Assembly: GCF_002269255.1 (NCBI RefSeq)
Contig: NZ_CP022823.1
Span: forward strand, 5,456,001-5,520,000
Length of the DNA stretch: 64,000 bases
Direction: 5' to 3'
Origin: Klebsiella quasivariicola
GTDB taxonomy: Bacteria; Pseudomonadota; Gammaproteobacteria; Enterobacterales; Enterobacteriaceae
The notes below the pieces were generated by a model that had not been told where the DNA came from, did no database searches, and saw only the letters and a program-made list of their open reading frames with translations. Numbering within the stretch: position 1 is the first letter of the stretch; every line of letters begins with the position of its first letter. Below are positions 1-7,660 of this stretch, piece after piece. The translations under genes and the position numbers were made by a program.

Positions 1-558
1 CTGGCGGCGGTGAGCGGGTTAGGCTTTTTCTTCCCGTCCTTTAACTGGCTGATGCATATTCTCGGCACGCCGCAGCTGGCGCGTATTCTCCACCCGTTCG
101 TCGGGGTGGTGATGTTCGCGTCGTTTATCATCATGTTTTTCCGTTACTGGCACCACAACCTAATCAATCGGGATGATATCTTTTGGGCGAAGAATATTCG
201 TAAGATCGTCGTCAACGAGGAGGTAGGCGATACCGGGCGCTATAACTTCGGCCAGAAATGCGTGTTCTGGGCGGCGATTATTTTGCTGGTACTGCTGCTG
301 GTGAGCGGTGTGATCATCTGGCGTCCGTATTTTGCGCCGGCTTTCTCAATCCCGGTGATCCGATTTGCGCTGATGCTGCATTCATTTGCCGCAGTGGCGT
401 TAATTGTGGTTATCATGGTGCATATCTACGCCGCCCTCTGGGTGAAAGGCACCATTACCGCGATGGTGGAAGGCTGGGTTACCAAAACGTGGGCGAAGAA
501 ACATCACCCGCGCTGGTACCGAGAGGTCCGCCAGAAACAGGAAAAGTCATCTGAATGA
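1..558 (+). CDS. fdoI: Formate dehydrogenase-O cytochrome b556 subunit (5' truncated)
   Basis: This is the membrane gamma subunit of formate dehydrogenase-O. It carries electrons from the iron-sulfur subunit FdoH to quinone through two b hemes in the inner membrane. The reading frame is open from base 1, so the start and about the first 28 residues lie outside the window. What remains has hydrophobic helices around residues 8-24, 35-52, 90-110 and 118-145, and histidines typical of heme ligands (RYWHHN, LMLHS, VHIYAALWV). It matches my memory of E. coli FdoI almost residue for residue. It ends in an ATGA overlap with fdhE, so the two are translationally coupled. Identity is very sure. Confidence 0.95.
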   Translation: MAAVSGLGFFFPSFNWLMHILGTPQLARILHPFVGVVMFASFIIMFFRYWHHNLINRDDIFWAKNIRKIVVNEEVGDTGRYNFGQKCVFWAAIILLVLLLVSGVIIWRPYFAPAFSIPVIRFALMLHSFAAVALIVVIMVHIYAALWVKGTITAMVEGWVTKTWAKKHHPRWYREVRQKQEKSSE

Positions 559-1484
559 GTATTCGCATAATCCCGCAAGACGAGCTGGGTTCGAGCGAGA
601 AACGCACGGCGGAAGCAATTCCGCCGTTACTGTTCCCCAGGCTGAAAAATCTGTACAACCGCCGCGCTGAACGCCTGCGCGAGCTGGCCGCCGATAACCC
701 GCTGGGCGATTACCTGCGCTTTGCCGCACTGATTGCCCATGCCCAGGAAGTGGTGCTGTACGACCATCCGCTGCAGATGGATCTCACTGCCCGCATTAAA
801 GCGGCCAGCGAACAGGGTAAACCGCCGCTGGATATCCACGTTCTGCCGCGCGACAAGCACTGGCACAAGCTGCTGCACTCGCTGATTGCCGAGCTGAAGC
901 CGGAGATGAGCGGCCCGGCGCTGGCGGTCATTGAGAATCTGGAAAAAGCCTCTGAGCAGGAGCTGGAGCAGATGGCCAGCGCGCTGTTTGTTTCCGATTT
1001 CGCCTCCGTCAGTAGCGACAAAGCGCCGTTTATCTGGGCCGCGCTGTCGCTCTACTGGGCGCAGATGGCCAGTCTGATCCCAGGAAAAGCGCGCGCCGAA
1101 TATGGAGAACAACGGCAGTTTTGCCCGGTGTGCGGCTCGATGCCAGTCTCCAGTATCGTGCAGATCGGCACCACTCAGGGGCTGCGCTATCTGCACTGCA
1201 ACCTGTGCGAAACCGAGTGGCACGTGGTGCGCGTCAAGTGCAGTAACTGTGAACAGAGCCGCGACCTGCACTACTGGTCGCTGGACAACGAGCAGGCGGC
1301 GGTGAAAGCCGAAAGCTGTGGCGACTGCGGAACCTACCTGAAGATTATGTATCAGGAGAAGGATCCGAAAGTCGAAGTCGTCGCCGACGATTTGGCATCC
1401 CTGGTGCTCGACGCCCGCATGGAACAGGAAGGCTTCGCCAGAAGCTCGATTAACCCGTTCATGTTCCCTGGCGAAGGGGAGTAA
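555..1484 (+). CDS. fdhE: Formate dehydrogenase accessory protein FdhE
   Basis: FdhE is a cytoplasmic, iron-binding accessory protein needed for active respiratory formate dehydrogenases. The 309-residue length is the family norm. The C-terminal half shows four CxxC pairs (FCPVCG, CNLCE, CSNCE, CGDCG, roughly residues 190-260), the rubredoxin-like metal-binding knuckles of the family. The start ATG overlaps the fdoI stop by 4 bases, matching the fdo operon arrangement. An 11-bp hairpin follows about 13 bases after the stop. Nothing is odd about the gene. Confidence 0.95.
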   Translation: MSIRIIPQDELGSSEKRTAEAIPPLLFPRLKNLYNRRAERLRELAADNPLGDYLRFAALIAHAQEVVLYDHPLQMDLTARIKAASEQGKPPLDIHVLPRDKHWHKLLHSLIAELKPEMSGPALAVIENLEKASEQELEQMASALFVSDFASVSSDKAPFIWAALSLYWAQMASLIPGKARAEYGEQRQFCPVCGSMPVSSIVQIGTTQGLRYLHCNLCETEWHVVRVKCSNCEQSRDLHYWSLDNEQAAVKAESCGDCGTYLKIMYQEKDPKVEVVADDLASLVLDARMEQEGFARSSINPFMFPGEGE

Positions 1485-1496
1485 GTTCTGCGCTAC

Positions 1497-1526
1497 TATA
1501 ACGGGCGGCTCAGGTCGCCCGTTATA
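1497..1526. terminator. Hairpin between convergent fdhE and PIN gene
   Basis: There is an 11-bp perfect stem (TATAACGGGCG at 1497-1507 with CGCCCGTTATA at 1516-1526) and an 8-base loop. It sits between two convergent genes and its right arm covers the stop codon of the leftward PIN gene. No strong T-run follows on either side, so a bidirectional but weak terminator is an inference. Confidence 0.5.
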
Positions 1527-1896
1527 ATTCATACGGTGTGAGCACGCCGGGAATGCCTGCAAAATCCTTCGTATTCCGTGTAATCAGTTCAAGACGATGA
1601 ACCCGCGCCGTCGCCAGGATAATGGCGTCCGGCAGTTTCATGCGATACTCATGTCGCAGATCGACGCTTCGTTCAGCAATCTCATGCGAAACATCAATGA
1701 TGTTAAAAGAGCTCAAGGCAATCCGCGTACGCTGCTCCTGGTGATACTTTTTGGCGCCAACCATGACCTCCATCCAGGTAATTAAACTAATTGCATTCTG
1801 CGACGGCCAGGACTCTAACGCCTCCTTGGCTTCACGCCGCCCGCTAAATAAATCAATGAGAATATTAGTATCAAATAGCGCGACGCCCTTAACCAT
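1522..1896 (-). CDS. PIN-domain toxin (VapC-like ribonuclease)
   Basis: This 124-residue protein has the PIN-domain layout: an N-terminal DTNILID motif, a mid WMEVMVG acidic site, LPDAIILATA and a C-terminal TRNTKDF. These supply the conserved acidic residues that bind Mg2+ in VapC-type endoribonucleases. Known VapC toxins cut tRNA or rRNA; the target here is unknown. I chose ATG at 1896 because GAGGAG (1902-1907) sits 5 bases upstream and the ATG overlaps the antitoxin stop by one base (TAATG). A GTG at 1902 would add two residues. It lies downstream of a ribbon-helix-helix gene, the usual antitoxin-then-toxin order. The pair is absent at this locus in E. coli K-12, so it is accessory. Confidence 0.85.
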   Translation of the reverse strand: MVKGVALFDTNILIDLFSGRREAKEALESWPSQNAISLITWMEVMVGAKKYHQEQRTRIALSSFNIIDVSHEIAERSVDLRHEYRMKLPDAIILATARVHRLELITRNTKDFAGIPGVLTPYEL

Positions 1897-2144
1897 TACC
1901 ACTCCTCGCGCAGTTTACGTTGGTATTCAACGCCGTCTTCTTCGCAGCCTTGCCACAGGCCGAGGGCGCCTGAAATGCTCTCTTTAGCCCGATCCTGCTT
2001 CTCCAGATATTGTTCAACGGCTTCACGTAACAGCTCCGCTCGCGGAAGATTACGCTGCGCTTTGAGGTCATCCAGCCGTTTGATGACATCGTCTGGTAAA
2101 TCGAGAAGAATTCTGCCCATATCGCTTTCAGCCAGCATGCTCAT
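1896..2144 (-). CDS. Ribbon-helix-helix antitoxin (CopG-like)
   Basis: This is an 82-residue protein. Residues 10-50 (GRILLDLPDDVIKRLDDL followed by RAELLREAVEQYLEKQ) match a ribbon-helix-helix DNA-binding fold: a short beta strand, then two helices with a small turn. The C-terminal tail is acidic and tryptophan-containing (LWQG, REEW), as expected of a segment that wraps the toxin. The start at 2144 follows GGAGG with 5 bases between. It overlaps the PIN gene by one base, so coupled translation is likely. It probably represses its own promoter together with the toxin through the inverted repeat at its start. Antitoxin function is inferred from domain and position. Confidence 0.8.
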   Translation of the reverse strand: MSMLAESDMGRILLDLPDDVIKRLDDLKAQRNLPRAELLREAVEQYLEKQDRAKESISGALGLWQGCEEDGVEYQRKLREEW

Positions 2145-2161
2145 ATATACCTCCAGTATAT
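2145..2161. promoter_or_regulatory. Likely antitoxin operator
   Basis: An inverted repeat ATATAC-N5-GTATAT lies directly upstream of the antitoxin ATG, with the Shine-Dalgarno bases inside its spacer. Ribbon-helix-helix antitoxins commonly bind such short palindromes over their own start. The role is inferred. Confidence 0.45.
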
Positions 2162-2310
2162 CATCAGCGTTCAGATAACGAGCAAATTACACCCGATAAA
2201 AGCTAAGAAGAAGCAGATCTCTGTTGAGAAATACGCTTTTGCGAGCCGCTTTCCAGAATGCGATCGCGGCTTTATTCGGTATATCTTTTTCGCATAAACC
2301 AGGCTATAAC

Positions 2311-2328
2311 ACTGGATATTAATCCAGT
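2311..2328. promoter_or_regulatory. Inverted repeat upstream of esterase gene
   Basis: Two 7-base arms (ACTGGAT and ATCCAGT) with a 4-base centre lie 15 bases before the esterase ATG. A TATAAC sequence at 2305-2310 could be the -10 box, which would put the repeat over the transcription start. An operator is plausible, but no regulator gene is adjacent. The rest of the 198-bp gap shows no gene. Confidence 0.3.
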
Positions 2329-2342
2329 AAAAGGGACTTACC

Positions 2343-3260
2343 ATGACGTTGGAAAAAGGTATTGCTTCGCTGGTTGAGGAGTTTATTGCTGCGGGGCGGC
2401 CATCATCGCGAGAACAGAGTATTGATGACCGGAGAAACGGCTATCTCGCCAGCACCGTTCTCGCCGGGGCAATGGAAACGCGGGTACAGGTTGAAGACAT
2501 TACGCTCGATGGCATGACCTTGCGCGTCGTCTCGCCGCCAAGAAGCAACGGCTTGCTACCCACCATGGTGTATTACCACGGCGGCTGTTTTGTGAGTGGC
2601 GGCTTTGCCACCCATGACAATCAATTGCGCCAGCTTGCCTGGTTCAGTGGGTGCCGGGTGATCGCCATGCAGTATCGCCTGGCCCCGGAGTACCCTTTTC
2701 CGGCGGCGCACGATGATGCGGAACGAGGCGCCAACATTATCCATCGGTATGCGCAGCAGCTTGGCGTTGACGCGGCGCGCATCACGCTGGCCGGCGACAG
2801 CGCCGGCGGCCACCTTGCCCTGGTCACGGCTTTGCGCCTGAAAGCGGCGGGAGCATGGCAACCTGCGCAGCTTATCCTGATTTACCCGATGCTCGACGCT
2901 ACCGCCAGCATGGAAAGCTACGCCAGCAACGGCGAGGATTACATCATTACCCGGGACACACTGCTGAGCGGCTACGAAATGTATTTAGCGGCCACACCCG
3001 CTACCCATCCGGAAGCCAGTCCGCTGTGGCGCGACGATTTTCACGGTCTGCCACCGGTTCATATCCTGACGGCCGAATTTGACCCTTTGCGCGATGAGGG
3101 AGAAGCGCTGTACCGAAGGCTGACGGAGCAAGGGGTGGAGAGTTCCTGCCAGCGCTATCTGGGGGTGATCCACGGCTTCTTTCAGCTGGGAGGCGTCAGC
3201 AACGCCGCGCGTGATGCCATGCGGGATATCGCCTGGCGCGTGGCATCGTCAGGACGATAA
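2343..3260 (+). CDS. Alpha/beta-hydrolase esterase (hormone-sensitive lipase family)
   Basis: This is a 305-residue cytoplasmic esterase or lipase-like hydrolase. It shows the family IV signature: an oxyanion-hole HGG motif (YYHGGCF, about residue 79), the nucleophile elbow GDSAGGH (Ser about 153), the acid in EFDPLRDEG (about 246) and the catalytic His in IHGFF (about 278). These enzymes usually cleave short-chain acyl esters; the natural substrate cannot be told from sequence. No signal peptide is visible. The start follows AAGGGA with good spacing. It stands alone between the toxin-antitoxin pair and convergent fabY. E. coli K-12 has other genes (yiiE, yiiF) in this slot, so it is probably accessory. 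Confidence 0.85.
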   Translation: MTLEKGIASLVEEFIAAGRPSSREQSIDDRRNGYLASTVLAGAMETRVQVEDITLDGMTLRVVSPPRSNGLLPTMVYYHGGCFVSGGFATHDNQLRQLAWFSGCRVIAMQYRLAPEYPFPAAHDDAERGANIIHRYAQQLGVDAARITLAGDSAGGHLALVTALRLKAAGAWQPAQLILIYPMLDATASMESYASNGEDYIITRDTLLSGYEMYLAATPATHPEASPLWRDDFHGLPPVHILTAEFDPLRDEGEALYRRLTEQGVESSCQRYLGVIHGFFQLGGVSNAARDAMRDIAWRVASSGR

Positions 3261-3273
3261 CTGCCGCAGGCGC

Positions 3274-4263
3274 TTACTCTTCTTCGTTGCCACCCTCTTC
3301 GTACGAGCCAAAGGGCTTCGCCGGCAGCACGATGTAGATCCCCTCGAAAACGGCGCCTTGTTTATCGTCGCCAAAAAGCTCCACCTGCATTTGCACGCGG
3401 GCTTTACGCCCCCGCGCCAGGCGGTCGAGGTCGCCGCTCAGCGATCCCAGGTCGGCGATGGCGCTGGGGCGGCCGCTAATGGGCTGACTGTAACGGATAT
3501 GCGCATCCGCCAGAATGATGGTACCCCCCAGGTGCCGCTCGCGCAGCATCAGCCAGATAAGTCCCCAGCCGGTTAAGGTGGCGAGCGAAAACAGGCTGCC
3601 GGCAAACAGCGTATGGTGCGGATTCTGGTTCCCCGCTTCCGGCATGGTGGTAATAAATTTCTGCCCGGTGTACTGCTGAATGCGTACACCCATTTTTTCA
3701 CTCAGCGGAATGTGCTGATACCACGCCTGCTGGAGCTGCGCGCACCAGTCGCCGCGATGCAAAATATCGTCCAGCGACGCGACCGGTTTAATCATCAGAA
3801 AATGGCGGATCGGCGTGGTGGTTGGGGTAGTGATCTCCCCCTGATTGACAAAGCCCAGCTTAGAGAAAAACTCCACTGCATCTTCGCGGGCGCTACAGGT
3901 AACCCGCTTCACCCCTTCCTGGCGCGCGACGGACTCGAGGGTCATCGCCATCAGCGTCCCGAGCCCTTTATCCTGCACCGAGGGATGAACGGCCATAAAG
4001 CGAATAGACGCTTCATTCTCCGCATTGATATATAGCCGACCGACGGCAACCAGATTGCCCTCTTCATCCACCACCATCTGATGATGCGCCATCGCATCCC
4101 AGGCGTCGCGTTCCGATCCTTTAGGCTGATGCAGCGGCTTACGCAGCATCTCCCAGCGGAACTGGTAGTAGCTCTCTAACTCTTCTGCTGTTTGCGGTAC
4201 ACGAAGGTGATACATAGTCGTACTCTCTTTTGTTACCCGCAGCCTGCCCGGAAGCTGGGTCAT
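3274..4263 (-). CDS. fabY: FabY (YiiD) acyl-ACP condensing/thioesterase-like protein
   Basis: This protein has two domains. Residues about 15-150 form a GNAT-like acetyltransferase fold (VGRLYINAENEASIRFMAVHPSVQDKGLGTLMAM). Residues about 180-329 form a YiiD-type hotdog thioesterase domain (NQNPHHTLFAGSLFSLATLTGWG). The family was linked to acetoacetyl-ACP synthase activity in Pseudomonas FabY; in enterics the role is less settled. I chose ATG 4263 because it makes an ATGA overlap with the upstream dtd stop and gives 329 residues, as in E. coli; an ATG at 4275 would add four residues. It is the last gene of the yihX-yihY-dtd-fabY operon. Confidence 0.88.
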   Translation of the reverse strand: MTQLPGRLRVTKESTTMYHLRVPQTAEELESYYQFRWEMLRKPLHQPKGSERDAWDAMAHHQMVVDEEGNLVAVGRLYINAENEASIRFMAVHPSVQDKGLGTLMAMTLESVARQEGVKRVTCSAREDAVEFFSKLGFVNQGEITTPTTTPIRHFLMIKPVASLDDILHRGDWCAQLQQAWYQHIPLSEKMGVRIQQYTGQKFITTMPEAGNQNPHHTLFAGSLFSLATLTGWGLIWLMLRERHLGGTIILADAHIRYSQPISGRPSAIADLGSLSGDLDRLARGRKARVQMQVELFGDDKQGAVFEGIYIVLPAKPFGSYEEGGNEEE

Positions 4264-4697
4264 ACCTGCAACCAAAAGGTCACGGGACCATCATTGACCA
4301 AAGAAACCTGCATATCCGCAGCGAATCTTCCGGTCTGGGTGTTCATTTCCTGCTGGCGACAGCGGGCGACGAAATACTCATATAGCGCCTCGGCGCGGTC
4401 CGGTGCTGCACCTTTCGAAAAGCTCGGCCGCATCCCCCTCTCGGTATCCGCCGCCAGCGTAAATTGCGAAACCACCAGCACGCTGCCGCCCGCCTGCTGG
4501 ACATTCAGGTTCATTTTACCCTCCGCATCGCTAAAGATGCGGTAGCCCAGCACTCGTTCACAGAGGCGATTCGCCTTTTGTTCATCATCGTCTTTCTCGA
4601 CGCCCAGCAGCACCAGAAGCCCCGGGCCGATTTCGCCCGTCACTTCATCCGCCACGGTAACGCTTGCACGGGATACGCGTTGAATTAATGCAATCAT
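4260..4697 (-). CDS. dtd: D-aminoacyl-tRNA deacylase
   Basis: Dtd removes D-amino acids (and glycine from tRNA-Ala) mischarged onto tRNA, as a homodimeric proofreading enzyme. The 145-residue length is standard. The SQFTLA motif is near residue 78 and the Gly-cisPro motif (NDGPVTFW) near residue 136, the two active-site signatures. It overlaps yihY upstream and fabY downstream by ATGA junctions, so translation is coupled through the operon. Confidence 0.96.
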   Translation of the reverse strand: MIALIQRVSRASVTVADEVTGEIGPGLLVLLGVEKDDDEQKANRLCERVLGYRIFSDAEGKMNLNVQQAGGSVLVVSQFTLAADTERGMRPSFSKGAAPDRAEALYEYFVARCRQQEMNTQTGRFAADMQVSLVNDGPVTFWLQV

Positions 4698-5554
4698 GGT
4701 TGTTCTGTTTCTTCTGTTTTAAGTTTGCGGTATTCACCGAGAGTGACAGTAATTTCAGCGCCAAGCAAGACGATACACCAGGTCCAGTACACCCAGACGA
4801 ACAAAATCGGTACCACCGAAATCACGCCATAAATTAACTGGTAGGACGGAAAGGTAGTGATATAGAGGGCAAATGCTTTTTTACCTGCCTCAAACAGCAA
4901 CGCCGCCACCAGCGCCCCGATCACCGCATCGCGGTTACGCACCTGGGTGGTCGGCACAATACTGTAGAGCAGCCAGAACGCTGCCCAGGAAAGGATCAGC
5001 GGGAAGAGGCGGAGCAGATTATCAATCACACCGTCCAGATCGCTCGCCCAGCGCAGCGACAGCAGATAGGAACTGATCGCCAAACTCGCGCCCGCCAGCA
5101 GCGGGCCGAGGGTCAGGATCATCCAGTAGACGGCAAAAGAGTAAATTTTGGGACGGCTGCGCGTGCTGCGCCAGATGGTGTTTAGCGCACTGTCGATGGA
5201 GTACATCAGCAGCAGCGAGGTGACAATCAGGCCAAACGCACCCACAGCGGTCATACGGCTGGAATTGGCCACGAACTGCTCAATATAGCCCTGAATAACA
5301 TCCCCGGTCGCCGGAATAAAATTGGCGAAGATAAAGTGGCGGATCTGTACGCTGACTTCAGAAAACATGGGAAAGGCCGCAAACAGCGCGAACACGACGG
5401 CTATCAGCGGCACCAGGGAAAGTAATGACACATAGGCGAGGTTCCCCGCCAGGGTGGTCATATGGTCTTCATCAATGCGCCGCCACAGCAGCTTAAGCCA
5501 CGCTAGCAGCGGCCGGGTATGGTGGAGTAATTTTTGCTGAACGGTTTTTAGCAT
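4694..5554 (-). CDS. yihY: YihY family inner-membrane protein
   Basis: This 286-residue polytopic membrane protein of the YihY/UPF0761 family was once mislabelled RNase BN (rbn). About six hydrophobic segments are visible, starting with LAYVSLLSLVPLIAVVFALF near residue 40. A short basic, amphipathic N-terminus precedes them. The biochemical role is unknown. The start overlaps the yihX end by 7 bases, and the stop overlaps the dtd start. Length is within a few residues of E. coli YihY. Confidence 0.93.
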   Translation of the reverse strand: MLKTVQQKLLHHTRPLLAWLKLLWRRIDEDHMTTLAGNLAYVSLLSLVPLIAVVFALFAAFPMFSEVSVQIRHFIFANFIPATGDVIQGYIEQFVANSSRMTAVGAFGLIVTSLLLMYSIDSALNTIWRSTRSRPKIYSFAVYWMILTLGPLLAGASLAISSYLLSLRWASDLDGVIDNLLRLFPLILSWAAFWLLYSIVPTTQVRNRDAVIGALVAALLFEAGKKAFALYITTFPSYQLIYGVISVVPILFVWVYWTWCIVLLGAEITVTLGEYRKLKTEETEQP

Positions 5555-6147
5555 AGCTGTTTCGCGAAATAGTCAGGGATGGTCTTCTTCCCGGTCACCA
5601 GAATACTGGTGATCCCCAACCGGTTGGCCCCTGCTATATTATCGACGTTATCATCAAAAAAGACCGTATCTGCGGCGGAAAAGCTCTCTTCTTCCAGTAC
5701 TCGCTGATAAATTTGCGCTTCAGGCTTACGCATTCCCATCTCCTGTGAGAGATAGATGCGATCGGCGGCAGCACGCACTTCCGGGTATTCATCAGGCCAG
5801 AACGTGGTGTGCAGACGGTTGGTATTGGAGAGCACCACTACCCGATGCCCCTGGGCACGAAGTTTATGCATGATGGTGATCACCTCCGGGCGCAGCGCGA
5901 CGAATACCGCCTGCCAACCGTGAGCAAACTGCTCATAGCTGAGGGACATATTCATTTCATGACACATGGCAGCGGCAAAGTCTTCATCGCTGATCTCGCC
6001 GCGCTCATGCTGATGGAAAGCCTCTCCCATGGTGAAATGTTGCTTAAGCGTCGCCAGCGGGATGCGGGTTAAATCACTCCAGGCTCCCAATACCCGGTTG
6101 AAGTCAATGTCGACAATCACATTACCTAAATCAAAGATATAGAGCAT
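5548..6147 (-). CDS. yihX: Alpha-D-glucose-1-phosphate phosphatase YihX (HAD)
   Basis: This is a 199-residue HAD-superfamily phosphatase. Motif I is FDLGNVIVDID (residues 4-14), motif II VVLSNTN (about 108), motif III the lysine in GMRKPE and motif IV FFDDNVDN (about 170). In E. coli YihX hydrolyses alpha-D-glucose-1-phosphate. The Asp-to-Asn change in motif I (DLGN) is typical of this subgroup. It begins the four-gene operon running leftward; a 9-bp hairpin at 6252-6274 separates it from yihN. Confidence 0.95.
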   Translation of the reverse strand: MLYIFDLGNVIVDIDFNRVLGAWSDLTRIPLATLKQHFTMGEAFHQHERGEISDEDFAAAMCHEMNMSLSYEQFAHGWQAVFVALRPEVITIMHKLRAQGHRVVVLSNTNRLHTTFWPDEYPEVRAAADRIYLSQEMGMRKPEAQIYQRVLEEESFSAADTVFFDDNVDNIAGANRLGITSILVTGKKTIPDYFAKQLC

Positions 6148-6251
6148 TTTTGTCTCCTTCCGCGCCGTGGAAAATTAACTTTAGCGGGAAAGATGAGGTT
6201 TGACTATGCATAAACCTGAAACAACCGCGTGGGTCGCCAGCCCCTGACGAA

Positions 6252-6274
6252 CAAAGCCGCATAGCGCGGCTTTG
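6252..6274 (-). terminator. Hairpin after yihN
   Basis: A 9-bp perfect stem (CAAAGCCGC / GCGGCTTTG, loop ATAGC) lies 24 bases downstream of the yihN stop. On the minus strand it is followed by only a short T-run, so termination is probable but possibly leaky into yihX. Confidence 0.55.
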
Positions 6275-6297
6275 AATAAACAAAATGAGGTGGGGGG

Positions 6298-7560
6298 TTA
6301 TTCAGTCGCAGCGCGCAGCGTTTTCCTGCCACCGCTAATTCGTTTCACTAACATGACCGAAACGAACGCGCCGCAGAGCGCAAAGCCCGCCATGATGCCA
6401 AAGACTATCTTGTAGCCTGCCAGACCTGGGTTGAGGTCAAGAATGTAGCCGTACAGGCTGTAGCAGAACATGGCCGGCGCATAGCCTATAAAGCTCCCCA
6501 GCGCCATGGCTGCGCCTGTCCGGTTTTCAGCGATTTTTGCTTCCCCGATCGGAGCAAAGAATACCGCTCGCTGCGTAAACACAATCGCGCCAAATCCGAG
6601 GGTGCAGATCATGCCCAGATAGACCGGCATACTTTCATGGGGCAACAATATTAACGCGACTAAGGCCACGGTACTGACACAGAAGGTATAGAAGAGATAT
6701 TTGCTAGGCGACTTAAGGATTTTATCGGCTATCAGGCCGCCAATCGGTCCGCCAACCATTTTTAAACAATACTGATTAATGATGCCGTAGGCGCCCACCA
6801 GCGCCACCGGCAACAGGTAGATATTTTTCAGGAAGGGGATAAAGAAAGTAAGTCCACAGTAAACGGCGTAAACGAAGAAGACGTTGAACGCGATGAGCCA
6901 GATGGTTCTATCTTTTAATACCGAAGAGATGCTACTTTTCTCTGTCGCGCTCTCGGCGATAGTTTTCTCAGGCGCATCCTCATCCTTTTCTTTCAGCATA
7001 AAAAACAGCATGATCCCGACAACAATCACGATGAGAGCGTAGAACCAGATCCCGGCTTTAAAACCCAGCAAACCGCTACCAAACCAGGTGAAAATAGCCA
7101 GGGCAGAGAAAGCAATAATCGTGTCGACAATCCCCCGTCCGGTTTCAAAGAAACCAAATAATCGCCCCTGCTGTTCGCTGTTACCCAGCCGACTCACCGA
7201 CTTTAATAACACCGGCCAGTTCATCATATCGCAGGTGACACCAAATAAGGCCCAAACGAAGAGAACCCCCCAATATCCAGGCATCGTCGTCAGGTAAATT
7301 CCTAATAAACCTGTCGCAATCAGTGACAATGACATGGTGTAACGGCGAGGAAGCTTATCGGCAAAGTAAATTGACAAGAAAAAACCAATCGTGGTCACCA
7401 AGGAGTTCACCGACATGGCATTACCTATCTGGCCATTAGTCAGATGAAAATAGTCCTGCATGGGAATATAAAAGGCATCTTTCAGTGAAGGCAGTTTATA
7501 AATGGTGCCGCCGCACAGGGTTAATAAACTGAATATAGCCCATTTCTTTTTCGTGAGCAT
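6298..7560 (-). CDS. yihN: MFS transporter YihN
   Basis: This is a 420-residue major facilitator with about 12 membrane segments and a charged central loop near residues 195-215 (LKEKDEDAPEKT). It matches remembered E. coli YihN almost throughout. The substrate is not established; linkage to a sugar isomerase-like gene (yihM) and a GntR/UTRA regulator (yihL) suggests a sugar or sugar-derived compound. It is separated from yihM by 100 bases that hold a 12-base copy of the motif found in front of yihL. Unlike E. coli K-12, no ompL/yihO-W sulfoquinovose cluster lies between yihN and yihX. Confidence 0.93.
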   Translation of the reverse strand: MLTKKKWAIFSLLTLCGGTIYKLPSLKDAFYIPMQDYFHLTNGQIGNAMSVNSLVTTIGFFLSIYFADKLPRRYTMSLSLIATGLLGIYLTTMPGYWGVLFVWALFGVTCDMMNWPVLLKSVSRLGNSEQQGRLFGFFETGRGIVDTIIAFSALAIFTWFGSGLLGFKAGIWFYALIVIVVGIMLFFMLKEKDEDAPEKTIAESATEKSSISSVLKDRTIWLIAFNVFFVYAVYCGLTFFIPFLKNIYLLPVALVGAYGIINQYCLKMVGGPIGGLIADKILKSPSKYLFYTFCVSTVALVALILLPHESMPVYLGMICTLGFGAIVFTQRAVFFAPIGEAKIAENRTGAAMALGSFIGYAPAMFCYSLYGYILDLNPGLAGYKIVFGIMAGFALCGAFVSVMLVKRISGGRKTLRAATE

Positions 7561-7583
7561 AGGTTCCCCTAATGATTTAACAT

Positions 7584-7595
7584 CATTTGGTTTAA
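7584..7595. promoter_or_regulatory. Probable YihL half-operator before yihN
   Basis: CATTTGGTTTAA lies 24 bases upstream of the yihN start. The same 12 bases occur at 9369-9380 inside the palindrome before yihL. A shared YihL (GntR) site is inferred from this match only. Confidence 0.45.
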
Positions 7596-7660
7596 GGAAT
7601 ATAACAAACCATCATCATTTATTAAAAATGATGTTCCGGTATAACGAATTATCGATAAAT

